DNA of 54,013 nt from Bordetella parapertussis. Lineage in GTDB: Bacteria > Pseudomonadota > Gammaproteobacteria > Burkholderiales > SG8-41. The position numbers and the translations under genes were made by a program. The notes under the pieces were generated by a model. The model saw nothing but the letters and a program-made list of their open reading frames with translations, made no database searches and was not told the DNA's origin. Below are positions 25,669 through 34,232 of this stretch, piece after piece (the first letter of the stretch is position 1; every line of letters begins with the position of its first letter). Where the stretch lies: contig CAMCYP010000024.1 in assembly GCA_945885345.1 (NCBI GenBank), forward strand, positions 1-54,013, read 5' to 3'.

Positions 25669-26340
25669 TTACCCCAGCACTTGGCCCAGCCAGCGGCCGA
25701 TGTCGTTGATTTCTTCAAGGCATACCGAATGCGGCATCGGGTATTCGTGCCAGTCTACGGCATAACCTGCCTGCAGCAGGCGCGCGCGTGACGCGCTGCC
25801 CATCGCATACGGTACCACCGGATCCTGGGTGCCGTGGGCCATGAACACCGAAGTTTTGGCATTGGCCGGTGTCGCTTCCAGCGCAAAACTTTCGGCCAGC
25901 GGCAGATAGGTCGACAGCGCCATCACGCCGGCGAGTTGTTCCGGATAACGCAGGCCGGTCTGCAGCGCGATGGCGCCGCCCTGGGAGAATCCGGCGAGCA
26001 CGATTTTTTGACTCGGGATTTTGCGTTGATTTTCGCGTGCGATCAGTTGACCGATCTGGGCCTGGGATTCGCGCACGCCTTTTTCGTCGGCCTTGCGCGT
26101 ATTGCCTTCGAGGTCGCCGAAGGAAATGTCATACCAGGCGCGCATCACGTGGCCGTTATTGATGGTCACCGGGCGTACCGGAGCATGCGGAAACACGAAG
26201 CGGATCTCGCCTTTCACGCCGGAGAGGTCAAGCTCATTGACGATGGGTACGAAGTCGTTGCCGTCGGCGCCGAGGCCGTGCATCCAGATGACTGCAGCGG
26301 TGGGGTTGGGTTTGGTTTCGATTTCTATGGATTCGAGCAT
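25669..26340 (-). CDS. phospholipase/carboxylesterase family hydrolase
   Basis: A 223-aa alpha/beta hydrolase. The nucleophile elbow GFSQGG, the oxyanion loop WMHGLGADG, the acid in HGTQDPVV and the His in MPHSVC are all present and in order, so it should be an active esterase. Length is typical for the acyl-protein-thioesterase-like branch. ATG 26340 begins the MLESIE segment; the extra 24 codons upstream are translated repeat sequence (the 7-bp array) and unlikely to be protein. The natural substrate is unknown. Confidence 0.88.
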   Translation of the reverse strand: MLESIEIETKPNPTAAVIWMHGLGADGNDFVPIVNELDLSGVKGEIRFVFPHAPVRPVTINNGHVMRAWYDISFGDLEGNTRKADEKGVRESQAQIGQLIARENQRKIPSQKIVLAGFSQGGAIALQTGLRYPEQLAGVMALSTYLPLAESFALEATPANAKTSVFMAHGTQDPVVPYAMGSASRARLLQAGYAVDWHEYPMPHSVCLEEINDIGRWLGQVLG

Positions 26341-26343
26341 TTT

Positions 26344-26439
26344 GGGTGATTGGTAATTAGTGACTGGTAACTGGTAAAGGGTGGCGGTGGCTACGGTTTT
26401 TGGTGTTACCAATCACCAGTTACCAGTCACCAATTACCC
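26344..26439. repeat. inverted arrays of 7-bp repeats
   Basis: The left arm (26344-26377) is built of heptads of the form GGTRAYT. The right arm (26406-26439) consists of the complementary heptads RTYACCA. The arms match about 27 of 34 positions when inverted and could extrude as a long hairpin. The right arm contains the mog stop codon. The pattern resembles short tandemly repeated repetitive sequences known from several bacteria. Confidence 0.8.
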
Positions 26440-27030
26440 TTTAGTCCTGATTGCCGATTTAGGCCGAAACGCCTTGCATACCGCATCGTTGGTCTCAATA
26501 TACGGTCCGCCGATCAGGTCTATGCAATAAGGCACTGCGGCGAAAATGCCCTGCACCAGCGCTTTGCCGTTTTCATCCTTCAGGCCCTCCAGCGTTTCCT
26601 TGATCGCCTTGGGCTGGCCGGGGAGGTTGATGATCAGGGCCTGTTTGCGGATTACCGCGACCTGACGCGACAGGATTGCCGTCGGCACGAATTTGAGGCT
26701 GACCTGACGCATCTGTTCGCCGAAGCCGGGCATTTCCCTGTCGGCGACCGCGAGTGTGGCCTCCGGTGTCACATCGCGCAGCGCGGGGCCGGTGCCGCCG
26801 GTGGTCAGCACCAGATGGCAACCTTCCTTGTCGACGAGTTCCTTCAGTGTTGCTTCGATCACCGGGCGTTCGTCGGGAATCAGGCGAGTCACCGTACGCC
26901 ACTGCGGATCGCTGATCGCCTGTTTGAACCAGTCTTCCAGCGCGGGGATGCCTTCGTCCCTGTACACGCCCTTGGACGCGCGGTCGCTGATGGAGACGAG
27001 GCCGATGATGAGTTCGGTGGGTGTGGACAT
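26434..27030 (-). CDS. mog: molybdopterin adenylyltransferase
   Basis: A 198-aa MoaB/Mog-fold protein that adenylates molybdopterin before molybdenum insertion. Motifs are LVLTTGGTGPALRD, which holds the pterin, then LPGQPKA near the C-terminus. Length and the ISDRASKG opening agree with Mog rather than the shorter MoaB. ATG 27030 is chosen at the conserved start. Its stop codon lies inside the 7-bp repeat array, so the repeat has supplied the present C-terminal end. It is followed upstream on the same strand by darP. Confidence 0.92.
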   Translation of the reverse strand: MSTPTELIIGLVSISDRASKGVYRDEGIPALEDWFKQAISDPQWRTVTRLIPDERPVIEATLKELVDKEGCHLVLTTGGTGPALRDVTPEATLAVADREMPGFGEQMRQVSLKFVPTAILSRQVAVIRKQALIINLPGQPKAIKETLEGLKDENGKALVQGIFAAVPYCIDLIGGPYIETNDAVCKAFRPKSAIRTKG

Positions 27031-27052
27031 GGCGCGGATTATAGCCAGAGCC

Positions 27053-27646
27053 TCATTGAGTCGATTTGTCGGCTGACGTATCACTGCGGCTACGTGCTTC
27101 TGCCAGCCCGCGAATCATCTGGAACAGCGCGCGGAAGTGCTTGGGCGGCTTACCGCGTTCGCGCTCGGTGGTGGTATTGCGGATCAGCGTGCGCAGTTGC
27201 TGGCTGTCGGCTTCGGGATAGGCGGCGATGAACTCCGACACCGCCTGCGGATCATCGATCAGCCGTTCGCGCCAGCGTTCGATATGGTGCAGTTGCGCGG
27301 TTTGTTCCGCCGACACCGACAGAAAGCCGTCGAGCTTGACGCGGATCGGCGCCGGATCGACCTGGCGCATCAGCTTGCCGACGTACTGCATTTGCCGGCG
27401 CCGCGCTTCGTTGCGTTTCATCGCGCGCGCGGCGAGCAAGGCGTCGCGCAGGCTTTCCGGCAGTTCGACGCTGGCCAGTTGCTGCTCGTTCAGTTGCGTC
27501 AGCTCTTCGCCGATATCCTGCAACGCGTCCATGTCGCGCTTGCGCTGGCTTTTACTGGGTGCTTCATCGAATTCAGGGGTGTCTTCCACGGCGCCAAGTG
27601 TCAAATGAGAATCAAAATTGAAGCTGTTATGATAACGCCCTTTCAT
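27053..27646 (-). CDS. darP: ribosome-associated protein DarP (YjgA, DUF615)
   Basis: A 197-aa highly charged helical protein of the YjgA family, which associates with late 50S ribosome assembly intermediates. The conserved SKSQRKRDMDALQDIGEEL segment is near the N-terminus. The start is uncertain: ATG 27646 would lie against the divergent pmbA start, and the first 18 codons (MKGRYHNSFN...) are not typical. A GTG near 27592 giving VEDTPEFDE would fit family length better. The neighbours darP and pmbA are usually adjacent in beta- and gammaproteobacteria. Confidence 0.9.
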   Translation of the reverse strand: MKGRYHNSFNFDSHLTLGAVEDTPEFDEAPSKSQRKRDMDALQDIGEELTQLNEQQLASVELPESLRDALLAARAMKRNEARRRQMQYVGKLMRQVDPAPIRVKLDGFLSVSAEQTAQLHHIERWRERLIDDPQAVSEFIAAYPEADSQQLRTLIRNTTTERERGKPPKHFRALFQMIRGLAEARSRSDTSADKSTQ

Positions 27647-27677
27647 GCCCGGATCGCTTCCGGCGCTGCGCAAACCC

Positions 27678-29018
27678 ATGGCATCGCAACCTTTTTCCTA
27701 CGATAAAGCCGCACTCCAGCAACTCGTCACCGACGCGCTGGCCTACGCCAAAACCCGCGGCGCCACCGCCGCCGACGCCGAAGTCAGCGAAGGTTACGGC
27801 CAGACCGTCACCGCCCGCCAGGGCGAAGTCGAAACCATCGAATACAACCGTGACAAGGGCATCGGCGTCACGGTTTACATCGGCAAACAGCGCGGCCACG
27901 CCAGCAGTTCGGATTTTGCGCCGCAGGCGGTACGCGACAGCGTCGATGCTGCGCTGGCGATTGCGCGCTACACCGCCATTGACGATTGCGCCGGGCTGGC
28001 CGACCCCGACATGCTGGCGCGTGAATTTCCCGACCTCGACCTGCTGCATCCCTGGGACATGCCGGTGGAGCGTGCGATTGAAATGGCGCGGGCCTGCGAG
28101 GCGGCAGGGTTCAAGGTCGACAAGCGCATCACCAATTCCGAAGGTGCTACGGTTTCGACCCAGCAATCGCATTTCATCTACGGCAACACCGACGGATTCC
28201 TCGCCGGTTATCCGAGTTCGCGCCACGGCATCTGGTGCGCGCTGATCGCCGGCAAGGGTGATGGCATGCAGCGCGACGACTGGTATGAAACTTCGCGCGA
28301 TCCCGCTGAGCTGCCGGCACCGGAATCGATCGGCCGCAAGGCCGCCGAACGCGCCGTGGCACGACTGAAGGCGCGCAAGGTGCCGACTGCGCAGGTGCCC
28401 GTTCTGTTCGAATCGGGCGTCGCGTCCAGCCTGATGGGGCATTTTGTCTCTGCGGTATCGGGCGGCAGCCTCTATCGGAAATCATCCTTCCTGCTCGACA
28501 GCCTCGGCAAACAGATATTTTCGCCCTGCGTGCAGATGAGCGATCTGCCGCATATTCCCAAGGCCCTTGCCAGCGGCGCATTCGATGAAGAAGGTGTTGC
28601 GACCCGCGCCCGCGACATCGTCAGGGAAGGCGTGGTACAGGGCTATTTCCTCGCCAGTTATTCCGCGCGCAAGCTCGGCATGAAATCCACCGGCAATGCC
28701 GGCGGCAACCACAACCTGATCATGAAAGACACCGGCGAGGATTTCGCCGCGCTGCTGAAAAAACTCGGCACCGGTCTGCTGGTGACTGAAATGATGGGGC
28801 AGGGTGTCAACGGCGTGACCGGTGATTATTCGCGCGGCGCAGCGGGCTTCTGGGTGGAGAAGGGTGAAATTGCCTACCCCGTGCAGGAAATCACCATCGC
28901 CGGTAATCTCAAGGACATGTACAAAAACATCGTTGCCATCGGCAACGATATATCGCGGCGCAGTTCGCGCCAGTGCGGCTCGATCCTGGTTGAGGGCATG
29001 ACGCTGGCCGGGTCGTGA
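27678..29018 (+). CDS. pmbA: metallopeptidase PmbA / TldE
   Basis: A 446-aa protein, the E subunit of the TldD/TldE protease that matures modified peptides such as microcins and degrades CcdA. Full length for the family and intact through the C-terminal ISRRSSRQCGSILVEGM block. The zinc-ligand HEXXX motif belongs to TldD, which is not in this window, so the partner must lie elsewhere. ATG 27678 is used; an in-frame ATG at 27645 would overlap darP. A TATGAT -10-like element lies at 27628-27633, inside the annotated darP start. Confidence 0.92.
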   Translation: MASQPFSYDKAALQQLVTDALAYAKTRGATAADAEVSEGYGQTVTARQGEVETIEYNRDKGIGVTVYIGKQRGHASSSDFAPQAVRDSVDAALAIARYTAIDDCAGLADPDMLAREFPDLDLLHPWDMPVERAIEMARACEAAGFKVDKRITNSEGATVSTQQSHFIYGNTDGFLAGYPSSRHGIWCALIAGKGDGMQRDDWYETSRDPAELPAPESIGRKAAERAVARLKARKVPTAQVPVLFESGVASSLMGHFVSAVSGGSLYRKSSFLLDSLGKQIFSPCVQMSDLPHIPKALASGAFDEEGVATRARDIVREGVVQGYFLASYSARKLGMKSTGNAGGNHNLIMKDTGEDFAALLKKLGTGLLVTEMMGQGVNGVTGDYSRGAAGFWVEKGEIAYPVQEITIAGNLKDMYKNIVAIGNDISRRSSRQCGSILVEGMTLAGS

Positions 29019-29079
29019 GGCGGAATTTGTAAAATAACTGTTTAAAATCAATAACATATAAAAATACCGGAGGGGCAGC

Positions 29080-30180
29080 ATGCAGCGTCGTTCATTCATC
29101 AAAAAAGCAGGCCTAGGCTTGGCTGCGGGTGTGGTGGCTGCACCCGCCATCGTGCGTGCGCAACCGGTGATCCAGTGGCGGCTGGCGTCGAGTTTTCCGA
29201 AAAACCTCGATACGCTGTACGGTGCCGCGGAAATTCTGTCGAAACGCGTCGCCGAAGGCAGTGAAGGCAAATTCCAGATCCGCGTGTTTGCTGCCGGTGA
29301 ACTGGTGCCTGGCCTGCAGGTGCTCGATGCGGTGCAGAACGGCACCGTGCAGTGCGGCCACACCGCGCCTTACTACTACATCGGCAAGGATCCGGCGTTT
29401 GCATTCGCCACTGCGGTGCCGTTCGGCCTGAACGCAAGGCAGCAGAACGCATGGATGTATTACGGTGGCGGGCTCGAAGCCATGGCTGCGCTGTTCAAGG
29501 AATACGGCTGTGTGCAGTTCCCCACCGGCAACACCGGTGTGCAGATGGGCGGCTGGTACCGCAAGGAAATCAAAACTCTCGCCGACCTGAAGGGTCTGAA
29601 AATGCGCGTCAGCGGCCTCGCCGGACAGGTGCTGGCGAAGCTCGGCGTGGTCGGACAGCAGATTGCCGGCGGCGAAATCTATCAGGCGCTCGAACGCGGC
29701 ACCATCGATGCCGCCGAGTGGGTGGGCCCCTACGACGATGAAAAACTCGGCCTCAACAAGGTCGCGAAGTACTACTACTACCCCGGCTGGTGGGAGGGCG
29801 GGCCGCAACTGTCGACCATCGTCAACCTCAAGGAATGGAATGCGCTGCCGAAGCAGTACAAATCCATTTTCGAATCGGCCTGTGCCGAAGCCAATGTGCA
29901 CATGCTGGCGAGTTACGACGCCAAAAATCCAGAGGCGCTGAAAAAACTCGTCGGTGGCGGTGCGCAACTGCGCCAGTTCCCGAAACCGATCATGGAAGCC
30001 GCACAGAAGGCCGCGTTCGAAATCTACGATGAGGCCGCGGCAAAAAGCCCGCATTTCAAACGCATTTACGGGCAGTGGCTCAAATTCCGCAGTGACCAGT
30101 TCCTGTGGTTCCGTGTCGCCGAGGCGGCGTATGACAATTTCACCTTCAACAGTGCCGTGCGGCCGGTGGCGAAGAAGTAA
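29080..30180 (+). CDS. orphan TRAP-transporter binding protein (DctP family), Tat-exported
   Basis: A 366-aa periplasmic binding protein. A twin-arginine signal (RRSFIKKAGLG) and the cleavage region IVRA|QP mark Tat export, as in TRAP proteins of the TakP type that bind 2-oxo acids. The DctP fold is visible with the KMRVSGLAG segment (Arg for carboxylate binding) and ALERGTIDAAEW. DctQ and DctM membrane subunits, normally adjacent, are absent. It is preceded by an AT-rich 60-base spacer and CCGGAGG and followed by its own terminator. Its permease must be encoded elsewhere, or the protein has another role. Confidence 0.9.
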   Translation: MQRRSFIKKAGLGLAAGVVAAPAIVRAQPVIQWRLASSFPKNLDTLYGAAEILSKRVAEGSEGKFQIRVFAAGELVPGLQVLDAVQNGTVQCGHTAPYYYIGKDPAFAFATAVPFGLNARQQNAWMYYGGGLEAMAALFKEYGCVQFPTGNTGVQMGGWYRKEIKTLADLKGLKMRVSGLAGQVLAKLGVVGQQIAGGEIYQALERGTIDAAEWVGPYDDEKLGLNKVAKYYYYPGWWEGGPQLSTIVNLKEWNALPKQYKSIFESACAEANVHMLASYDAKNPEALKKLVGGGAQLRQFPKPIMEAAQKAAFEIYDEAAAKSPHFKRIYGQWLKFRSDQFLWFRVAEAAYDNFTFNSAVRPVAKK

Positions 30181-30203
30181 GCCGCAAGCGGAGTCCGCAT
30201 GTT

Positions 30204-30232
30204 CTGCCTGCTGCGGCAGGGCAGGTTTTTTT
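30204..30232 (+). terminator. intrinsic terminator after the TRAP binding protein gene
   Basis: A CCTGC-TGCG-GCAGG hairpin with possible extra outer pairing is followed by GCAGG and then T7 (30226-30232), about 25 bases after the gene stop. Confidence 0.6.
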
Positions 30233-30353
30233 GCGTCGTGGATGAACTGCGCGCACGGCAATCAGTCTCAACGGTGGCGCGGGGGCCGGAATGACCGCGT
30301 CATCGCCGTAGCAGGTCAGTCCACATTTCACGCAAGCCGCGCCTTACATTTAC

Positions 30354-31517
30354 ATGTCCGCTGAACCCCGCAACAACGCGCCCACCATCTACCTGACGCT
30401 GGCGCTGACCTTTTTCAACTTCACCGGCAACAACGCGATGCGGGTGTTGATGACGCTGTACGCGCTGCACCTCGGCGCCTCGGCGACGGCGGTGGGCGTG
30501 ATCGGCGGCCTGCTGTTCCTGTTCCCGGTGCTGTTGTCCTGGTTCGTCGGCGGGCTTGCCGACCGCAAGGCGGCGCGCAAACTGCTGCTGTTCGCCGCAA
30601 GCTGTGCTGCGACGTCGCTGCTGCTGATGTATTTTTTCCCGTCGCTGACGGTGTTTTATGCCGCCGCCGCGCTGAACGGATTCGCGCTGTCGTTTTTCCA
30701 CGTCACGCTGCAGAACCTGATCGGCAACCTCAGCGGTCCCGAGAACCGCGCACGCAATTTCGCCAACTTCAGCATGATCGGCGCCACGACCAGTTTTGCC
30801 GGTCCGCTGATCGCCGGATTGTCGATTGACCACTTCGGTTATGACTGGGCGTGCCTGATTACCGCCGCGCTGTCGCTGGTGGTTATTGTGCTGCTGCTGA
30901 CGCAGGGCAAACACCTGCCGCCGGCGCGCGGCCGCATCAAGGATGCGGTCGCACCGCGCGCATGGCTCGATCGCGGTGTGGTGATCATGCTGATCACCGG
31001 CGGGCTGGTGCAACTGGGTTACGACCTGTTCCAGTTCTATGTCCCCATCCACGGCCACGCCATCGGCCTGTCGGCGTCCGCGATCGGTGCCGTGCTGTCG
31101 ACGCTGGCCATCGCCGCCTTCATCGTGCGCAATTTCCTCGCGCGGCTGGCGGAAAAATATCCCGGCGAAAAACTCCTGCTGTATGTGTTCCTGACCGGCG
31201 CGGTCGGTTTTGCACTGGTGCCCTTCGCGGAAAACGCCTGGGTGCTGGGCGCCATCGCCTTCCTGTTCGGCCTCGGCATGGGCATCGGCATCCCGCTGAC
31301 GGTGATCCTGATGTTCGCCAACTCGACCGATGGCCGCTCCGGCCGCACGCTGGGCCTGCGTCTTACCGTCAACAATTCCGTGCGCATGACCGGCCCGATG
31401 GCTTTCGGCGCGATCGGCGGGCTGGTCGGGGTGTCGGGGGTGTTCTGGCTGCTGGCGGGGGTGATGGTGCTGGGGGCGGGGTTGGCGCGGTGGCAAAAAA
31501 GTGGAGTGGGAAAATAA
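30354..31517 (+). CDS. MFS transporter (paralogue A)
   Basis: A 387-aa inner-membrane protein with 12 predicted transmembrane segments and the MFS A-motif-like GGLADRKAARK loop. It resembles the MFS protein at 49.0-50.2 kb closely enough to be a paralogue: both have NLxGxLSxPENRxxNFxN, an xDHFGY/EHFGY segment, FLFGLGMG and a DGRSG loop in the same places. Substrate unknown; drug or metabolite efflux is possible. ATG 30354 starts the conserved region. It is convergent with the low-GC Mrr gene, 19 bases away. Confidence 0.85.
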   Translation: MSAEPRNNAPTIYLTLALTFFNFTGNNAMRVLMTLYALHLGASATAVGVIGGLLFLFPVLLSWFVGGLADRKAARKLLLFAASCAATSLLLMYFFPSLTVFYAAAALNGFALSFFHVTLQNLIGNLSGPENRARNFANFSMIGATTSFAGPLIAGLSIDHFGYDWACLITAALSLVVIVLLLTQGKHLPPARGRIKDAVAPRAWLDRGVVIMLITGGLVQLGYDLFQFYVPIHGHAIGLSASAIGAVLSTLAIAAFIVRNFLARLAEKYPGEKLLLYVFLTGAVGFALVPFAENAWVLGAIAFLFGLGMGIGIPLTVILMFANSTDGRSGRTLGLRLTVNNSVRMTGPMAFGAIGGLVGVSGVFWLLAGVMVLGAGLARWQKSGVGK

Positions 31518-31536
31518 GCTTGGCTGTGCGCGTCTA

Positions 31537-32364
31537 CTAAATCTTCTTGAAATATTCTTTATCAATTAAAACTTCTTCAGTTATTTTTTCTTTTACTTCA
31601 ATACCAATTCCTAGTTCTTTAAGTTTTTGCGCGAGATCTTCTCCGTCAATAAGATCAATGGGGGTGGTTCCATCACGCTGGGCTTCGAGTCGTGCATCTC
31701 TGGTAAATGTTCCTGTAGTGATGATTAACCCTTTATCGGCCCGTCCTACCAATGCGCCGCGGAAGTCTCTGACAATTGTCGGGGAAACACTCCCTTTGTA
31801 TCGCTTTGCTTGAAATAAAACATGGAAAGAAAGTAAGCCGCCAATCCTTACAACGCCTTTACCGTCAATGCCGCCGTCGCCAGAGCGTCCCGTTACTTCA
31901 ACTTGGATAAACCCTGATTCTCGGAGTAGGCGTTGACATAACCGTTCAAATGCTTGGGGTGATATCGTTTTTAGTAGGTTTAGTAGTTCATCCTCCCAAG
32001 TCTCTTCTATTTCGATTTCCTTTTCTATTTCCTCGTCTTTGTTGCTACGATCCAAGTCGACTACAAATCTTTTTACTTGAGTTTTGTCGACTTCTGTTGT
32101 TTGCAGTCCTTTGGCTGTTAATGACCAAATTCCGCGTTTTGAATTGTCTAAAAGACCAAATCTCTTGAGGTAATTTCGAGCCCAAGCAAGGCGATAGGAA
32201 AGTTTGGAACGATTTCCCCGATGGATTTCATTTACTTCTCGGTCGCTAAGGTTGAGAAATTCTGCAACTACACGCTCTTGTTCCCTGATGGAGGCTGAGC
32301 CGCCTAATTGCCTGATGGCTCCGAGAAGTGGATTAAATAATTTGTCGTAGGTCGGGACTGGCAT
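31537..32364 (-). CDS. Mrr-type restriction endonuclease
   Basis: A 275-aa DNA endonuclease. Residues 1-90 form an Mrr N-terminal winged helix for DNA binding, 100-125 an acidic linker, and 130-250 the catalytic domain with GDGGIDG (Asp163/Asp167) and FQAKRYKG (Gln185, Lys187), the D-QxK core of the Mrr PD-(D/E)xK fold. Such enzymes usually cut modified (methylated) foreign DNA as a type IV system. No methyltransferase is adjacent. The gene is far more AT-rich than its surroundings, with many AAA/GAA/ATT codons, which indicates recent acquisition. ATG 32364 follows AAAGGGA. Confidence 0.85.
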   Translation of the reverse strand: MPVPTYDKLFNPLLGAIRQLGGSASIREQERVVAEFLNLSDREVNEIHRGNRSKLSYRLAWARNYLKRFGLLDNSKRGIWSLTAKGLQTTEVDKTQVKRFVVDLDRSNKDEEIEKEIEIEETWEDELLNLLKTISPQAFERLCQRLLRESGFIQVEVTGRSGDGGIDGKGVVRIGGLLSFHVLFQAKRYKGSVSPTIVRDFRGALVGRADKGLIITTGTFTRDARLEAQRDGTTPIDLIDGEDLAQKLKELGIGIEVKEKITEEVLIDKEYFKKI

Positions 32365-32485
32365 TCTGGGTTCCCTTTATTCTTGGTAAAGTGGGTTTGA
32401 TTAGAAACCAAAACTTATTGGTAACTACCTTAATTCAGTGATTTTATAGGTAAGAGAATTTTTGGGAAATTATTGAGAAAAGTAC

Positions 32486-33439
32486 ATGAATCACGCCAAC
32501 CCCAACCGCTCCGCCGAACTCGCCCGCAACGTCGCCGTAGCCCTGCGCTTCAAGCAGAACCAAGGCACACCGGCCATGCCGCAGGTCGAGAAGGAAGTCC
32601 TCGCACCGAATTACGACCGCGTGCGCGGCGGCAACCTGCATCTGGCAAACAATGCCCGCGATCAGGGCTGGCCGCATCCGGCCTTGTATCTGCGCGCGGC
32701 GCTGCCGGATCGTGTCGATGTGATGGAGCAGGTCATCGCCGATGGTGACCGTGTCGGGCTGCTGTTCCGTGTCACCGGCACCCACACCGGCAATTTTTTC
32801 GGCATCCCGGCCACCGGCAAGCGCATCGATGTCTATGAAGTGGCGCTGCTGCGCATCGTCAACGGCCAGATGGTCGAGGGCTGGTACATGATGGATGAGG
32901 CGGAGCTGCTGCGGCAACTGGGCGCAAAACTGCCGCCGCGGCCTGACGGCAAGCTGATTGCGCCGCCCTTGCCGCAGACCGACGATGCGCCGACCTTCAT
33001 CAAAAAACTCGAAGCGCAGCCTGCGCTGACCGCGCTGGCCCGCAACAAGCTTACCGCGGCGCGCACACGGCTGTCGACGCAGACCAAGGAAGGGCTGGCC
33101 GCCAATCATCACAATCTGCGCTACGGTTTTGAGCACACGCGCGGCTACAGCAAGGCGCATGGCCACGGCGAACTGAATCTGAACGCAGCCTTCGCCGAGC
33201 GGCGTTACGGGCTGGATGTGCTGATGGCCGAGGGCAATCAGGTGTGGGTGCGCTTCAATGTCAACGGCACGCACAGCGGCCCGTTCTGCGGCATCGCGCC
33301 AACCGGCGCGCGCATGGGCGTCAATGCCGTGGCGATACTCAATTTTGATGATGCCGGCAATATCGTCAGCAGCTGGACCTTTGCCGATGAACTCGGCGTG
33401 TTGCTGCAACTGGGCCGACCGAATCTGCTGCTCGAATAA
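32486..33439 (+). CDS. tandem SnoaL-like (NTF2-fold) protein
   Basis: A 317-aa protein made of two related NTF2/SnoaL-like halves. Half one contains VTGTHTGNFFGIPATGK and half two VNGTHSGPFCGIAPTGA, each followed by a strand-turn-strand and an ELLRQLG / GVLLQLG end. The GTHxGxFxGI pattern is that of the SnoaL-type polyketide cyclase / ester cyclase group. No signal peptide is seen, so it is probably cytoplasmic. Whether it has catalytic activity is unknown. The start lies in an AT-rich 120-base stretch next to the mobile-looking mrr gene. Confidence 0.75.
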   Translation: MNHANPNRSAELARNVAVALRFKQNQGTPAMPQVEKEVLAPNYDRVRGGNLHLANNARDQGWPHPALYLRAALPDRVDVMEQVIADGDRVGLLFRVTGTHTGNFFGIPATGKRIDVYEVALLRIVNGQMVEGWYMMDEAELLRQLGAKLPPRPDGKLIAPPLPQTDDAPTFIKKLEAQPALTALARNKLTAARTRLSTQTKEGLAANHHNLRYGFEHTRGYSKAHGHGELNLNAAFAERRYGLDVLMAEGNQVWVRFNVNGTHSGPFCGIAPTGARMGVNAVAILNFDDAGNIVSSWTFADELGVLLQLGRPNLLLE

Positions 33440-33510
33440 AAAAAGCGGGAATACGAGGGGATGTTGCATTGTTCACAGCGTGCAGTAAAACCATCCACCG
33501 GAGGTAGGCA

Positions 33511-34164
33511 ATGAACAGGATCAAAACAGGCGTAGCCGTGGCGGGCGTAGTGCTGGCATTCGGCGCGCAAGCCGCGCAACCCAGTCCCGACATGTCGTTT
33601 TTTGTGACCAGCTCGGGACTCGGCAAGGGCGCCGACCTCGGCGGCATTGCCGGTGCTGACCGGCATTGCCAGCAACTGGCCGAGGCCGCGGGCGCGGGTA
33701 AAAAGCAGTGGCATGCCTACCTGAGCGCAACGGCGGCAGGCGGCACAGCGGCGGTCAATGCCCGCGACCGCATCGGCAAGGGGCCGTGGTACAACGCCGA
33801 AGGCCGGCTGATTGCGCGCAACGTCGATGAACTGCATACGCTGAACGGCATCAACCGCATGACCGCGTTGACCGAGAAGGGCACCAAGGTCAACGGCCGC
33901 GCTGAATCGCCGAACACGCATGACATCCTGACCGGTTCTAAACCGGATGGCACTGTCGCTGTCAGCGACAAGGACACCACCTGCGGCAACTGGAGCAAAA
34001 GCGGCGATGGTTCCGCCATCGTCGGCCACCATGACCGCTGGGGACTGAGTGACGACGAACCGGCGCGTTCGTGGAATGCCTCGCATCCGTCGCGTGGTTG
34101 CAGCCAGGACAATCTGAAATCTTCCGGCGGCGCGGGGCTGCTGTACTGTTTCGCCGCACGCTAA
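33511..34164 (+). CDS. secreted four-cysteine protein, possible C-type-lectin-like fold
   Basis: A 217-aa exported protein. The signal peptide (MNRIKTGVAVAGVVLAFGAQAA) is clear. The mature part opens with FFVTSSGLGKGADLGGIAGADRHC and ends RGCSQD...LYCFAA, with four cysteines (HC, TTC, GC, YC) likely forming two disulfides. The C-terminal half (TCGNWSKSG, HHDRWG, SWNASHPSRGC) resembles bacterial secreted proteins with an endostatin/C-type-lectin-like fold that I recall only loosely. Ligand and role are unknown. ATG 33511 follows CCGGAGGTAGGC, a very strong ribosome site, so expression may be high. Confidence 0.75.
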   Translation: MNRIKTGVAVAGVVLAFGAQAAQPSPDMSFFVTSSGLGKGADLGGIAGADRHCQQLAEAAGAGKKQWHAYLSATAAGGTAAVNARDRIGKGPWYNAEGRLIARNVDELHTLNGINRMTALTEKGTKVNGRAESPNTHDILTGSKPDGTVAVSDKDTTCGNWSKSGDGSAIVGHHDRWGLSDDEPARSWNASHPSRGCSQDNLKSSGGAGLLYCFAAR

Positions 34165-34183
34165 GCGCAGACGGATTCATCCG

Positions 34184-34209
34184 GCCGGGCTTTGCGCCCG
34201 GCTTTTTTT
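34184..34209 (+). terminator. intrinsic terminator after the four-cysteine protein gene
   Basis: A 7-bp perfect stem GCCGGGC/GCCCGGC with a TTTGC loop, followed by T7, about 20 bases past the gene stop. Confidence 0.9.
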
Positions 34210-34232
34210 CGTCTGCGCCCCGGAAATTATTA

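Noticed and set aside
27603..27625. Possible Fur box (ATGAGAATCAAAATTG) before pmbA
   Set aside because: Only one half matches and the inverted half is missing; it also overlaps the darP start.
30300..31565. 421-codon leftward open frame over MFS paralogue A
   Set aside because: Antisense to a recognisable transporter; no ribosome site or motif.
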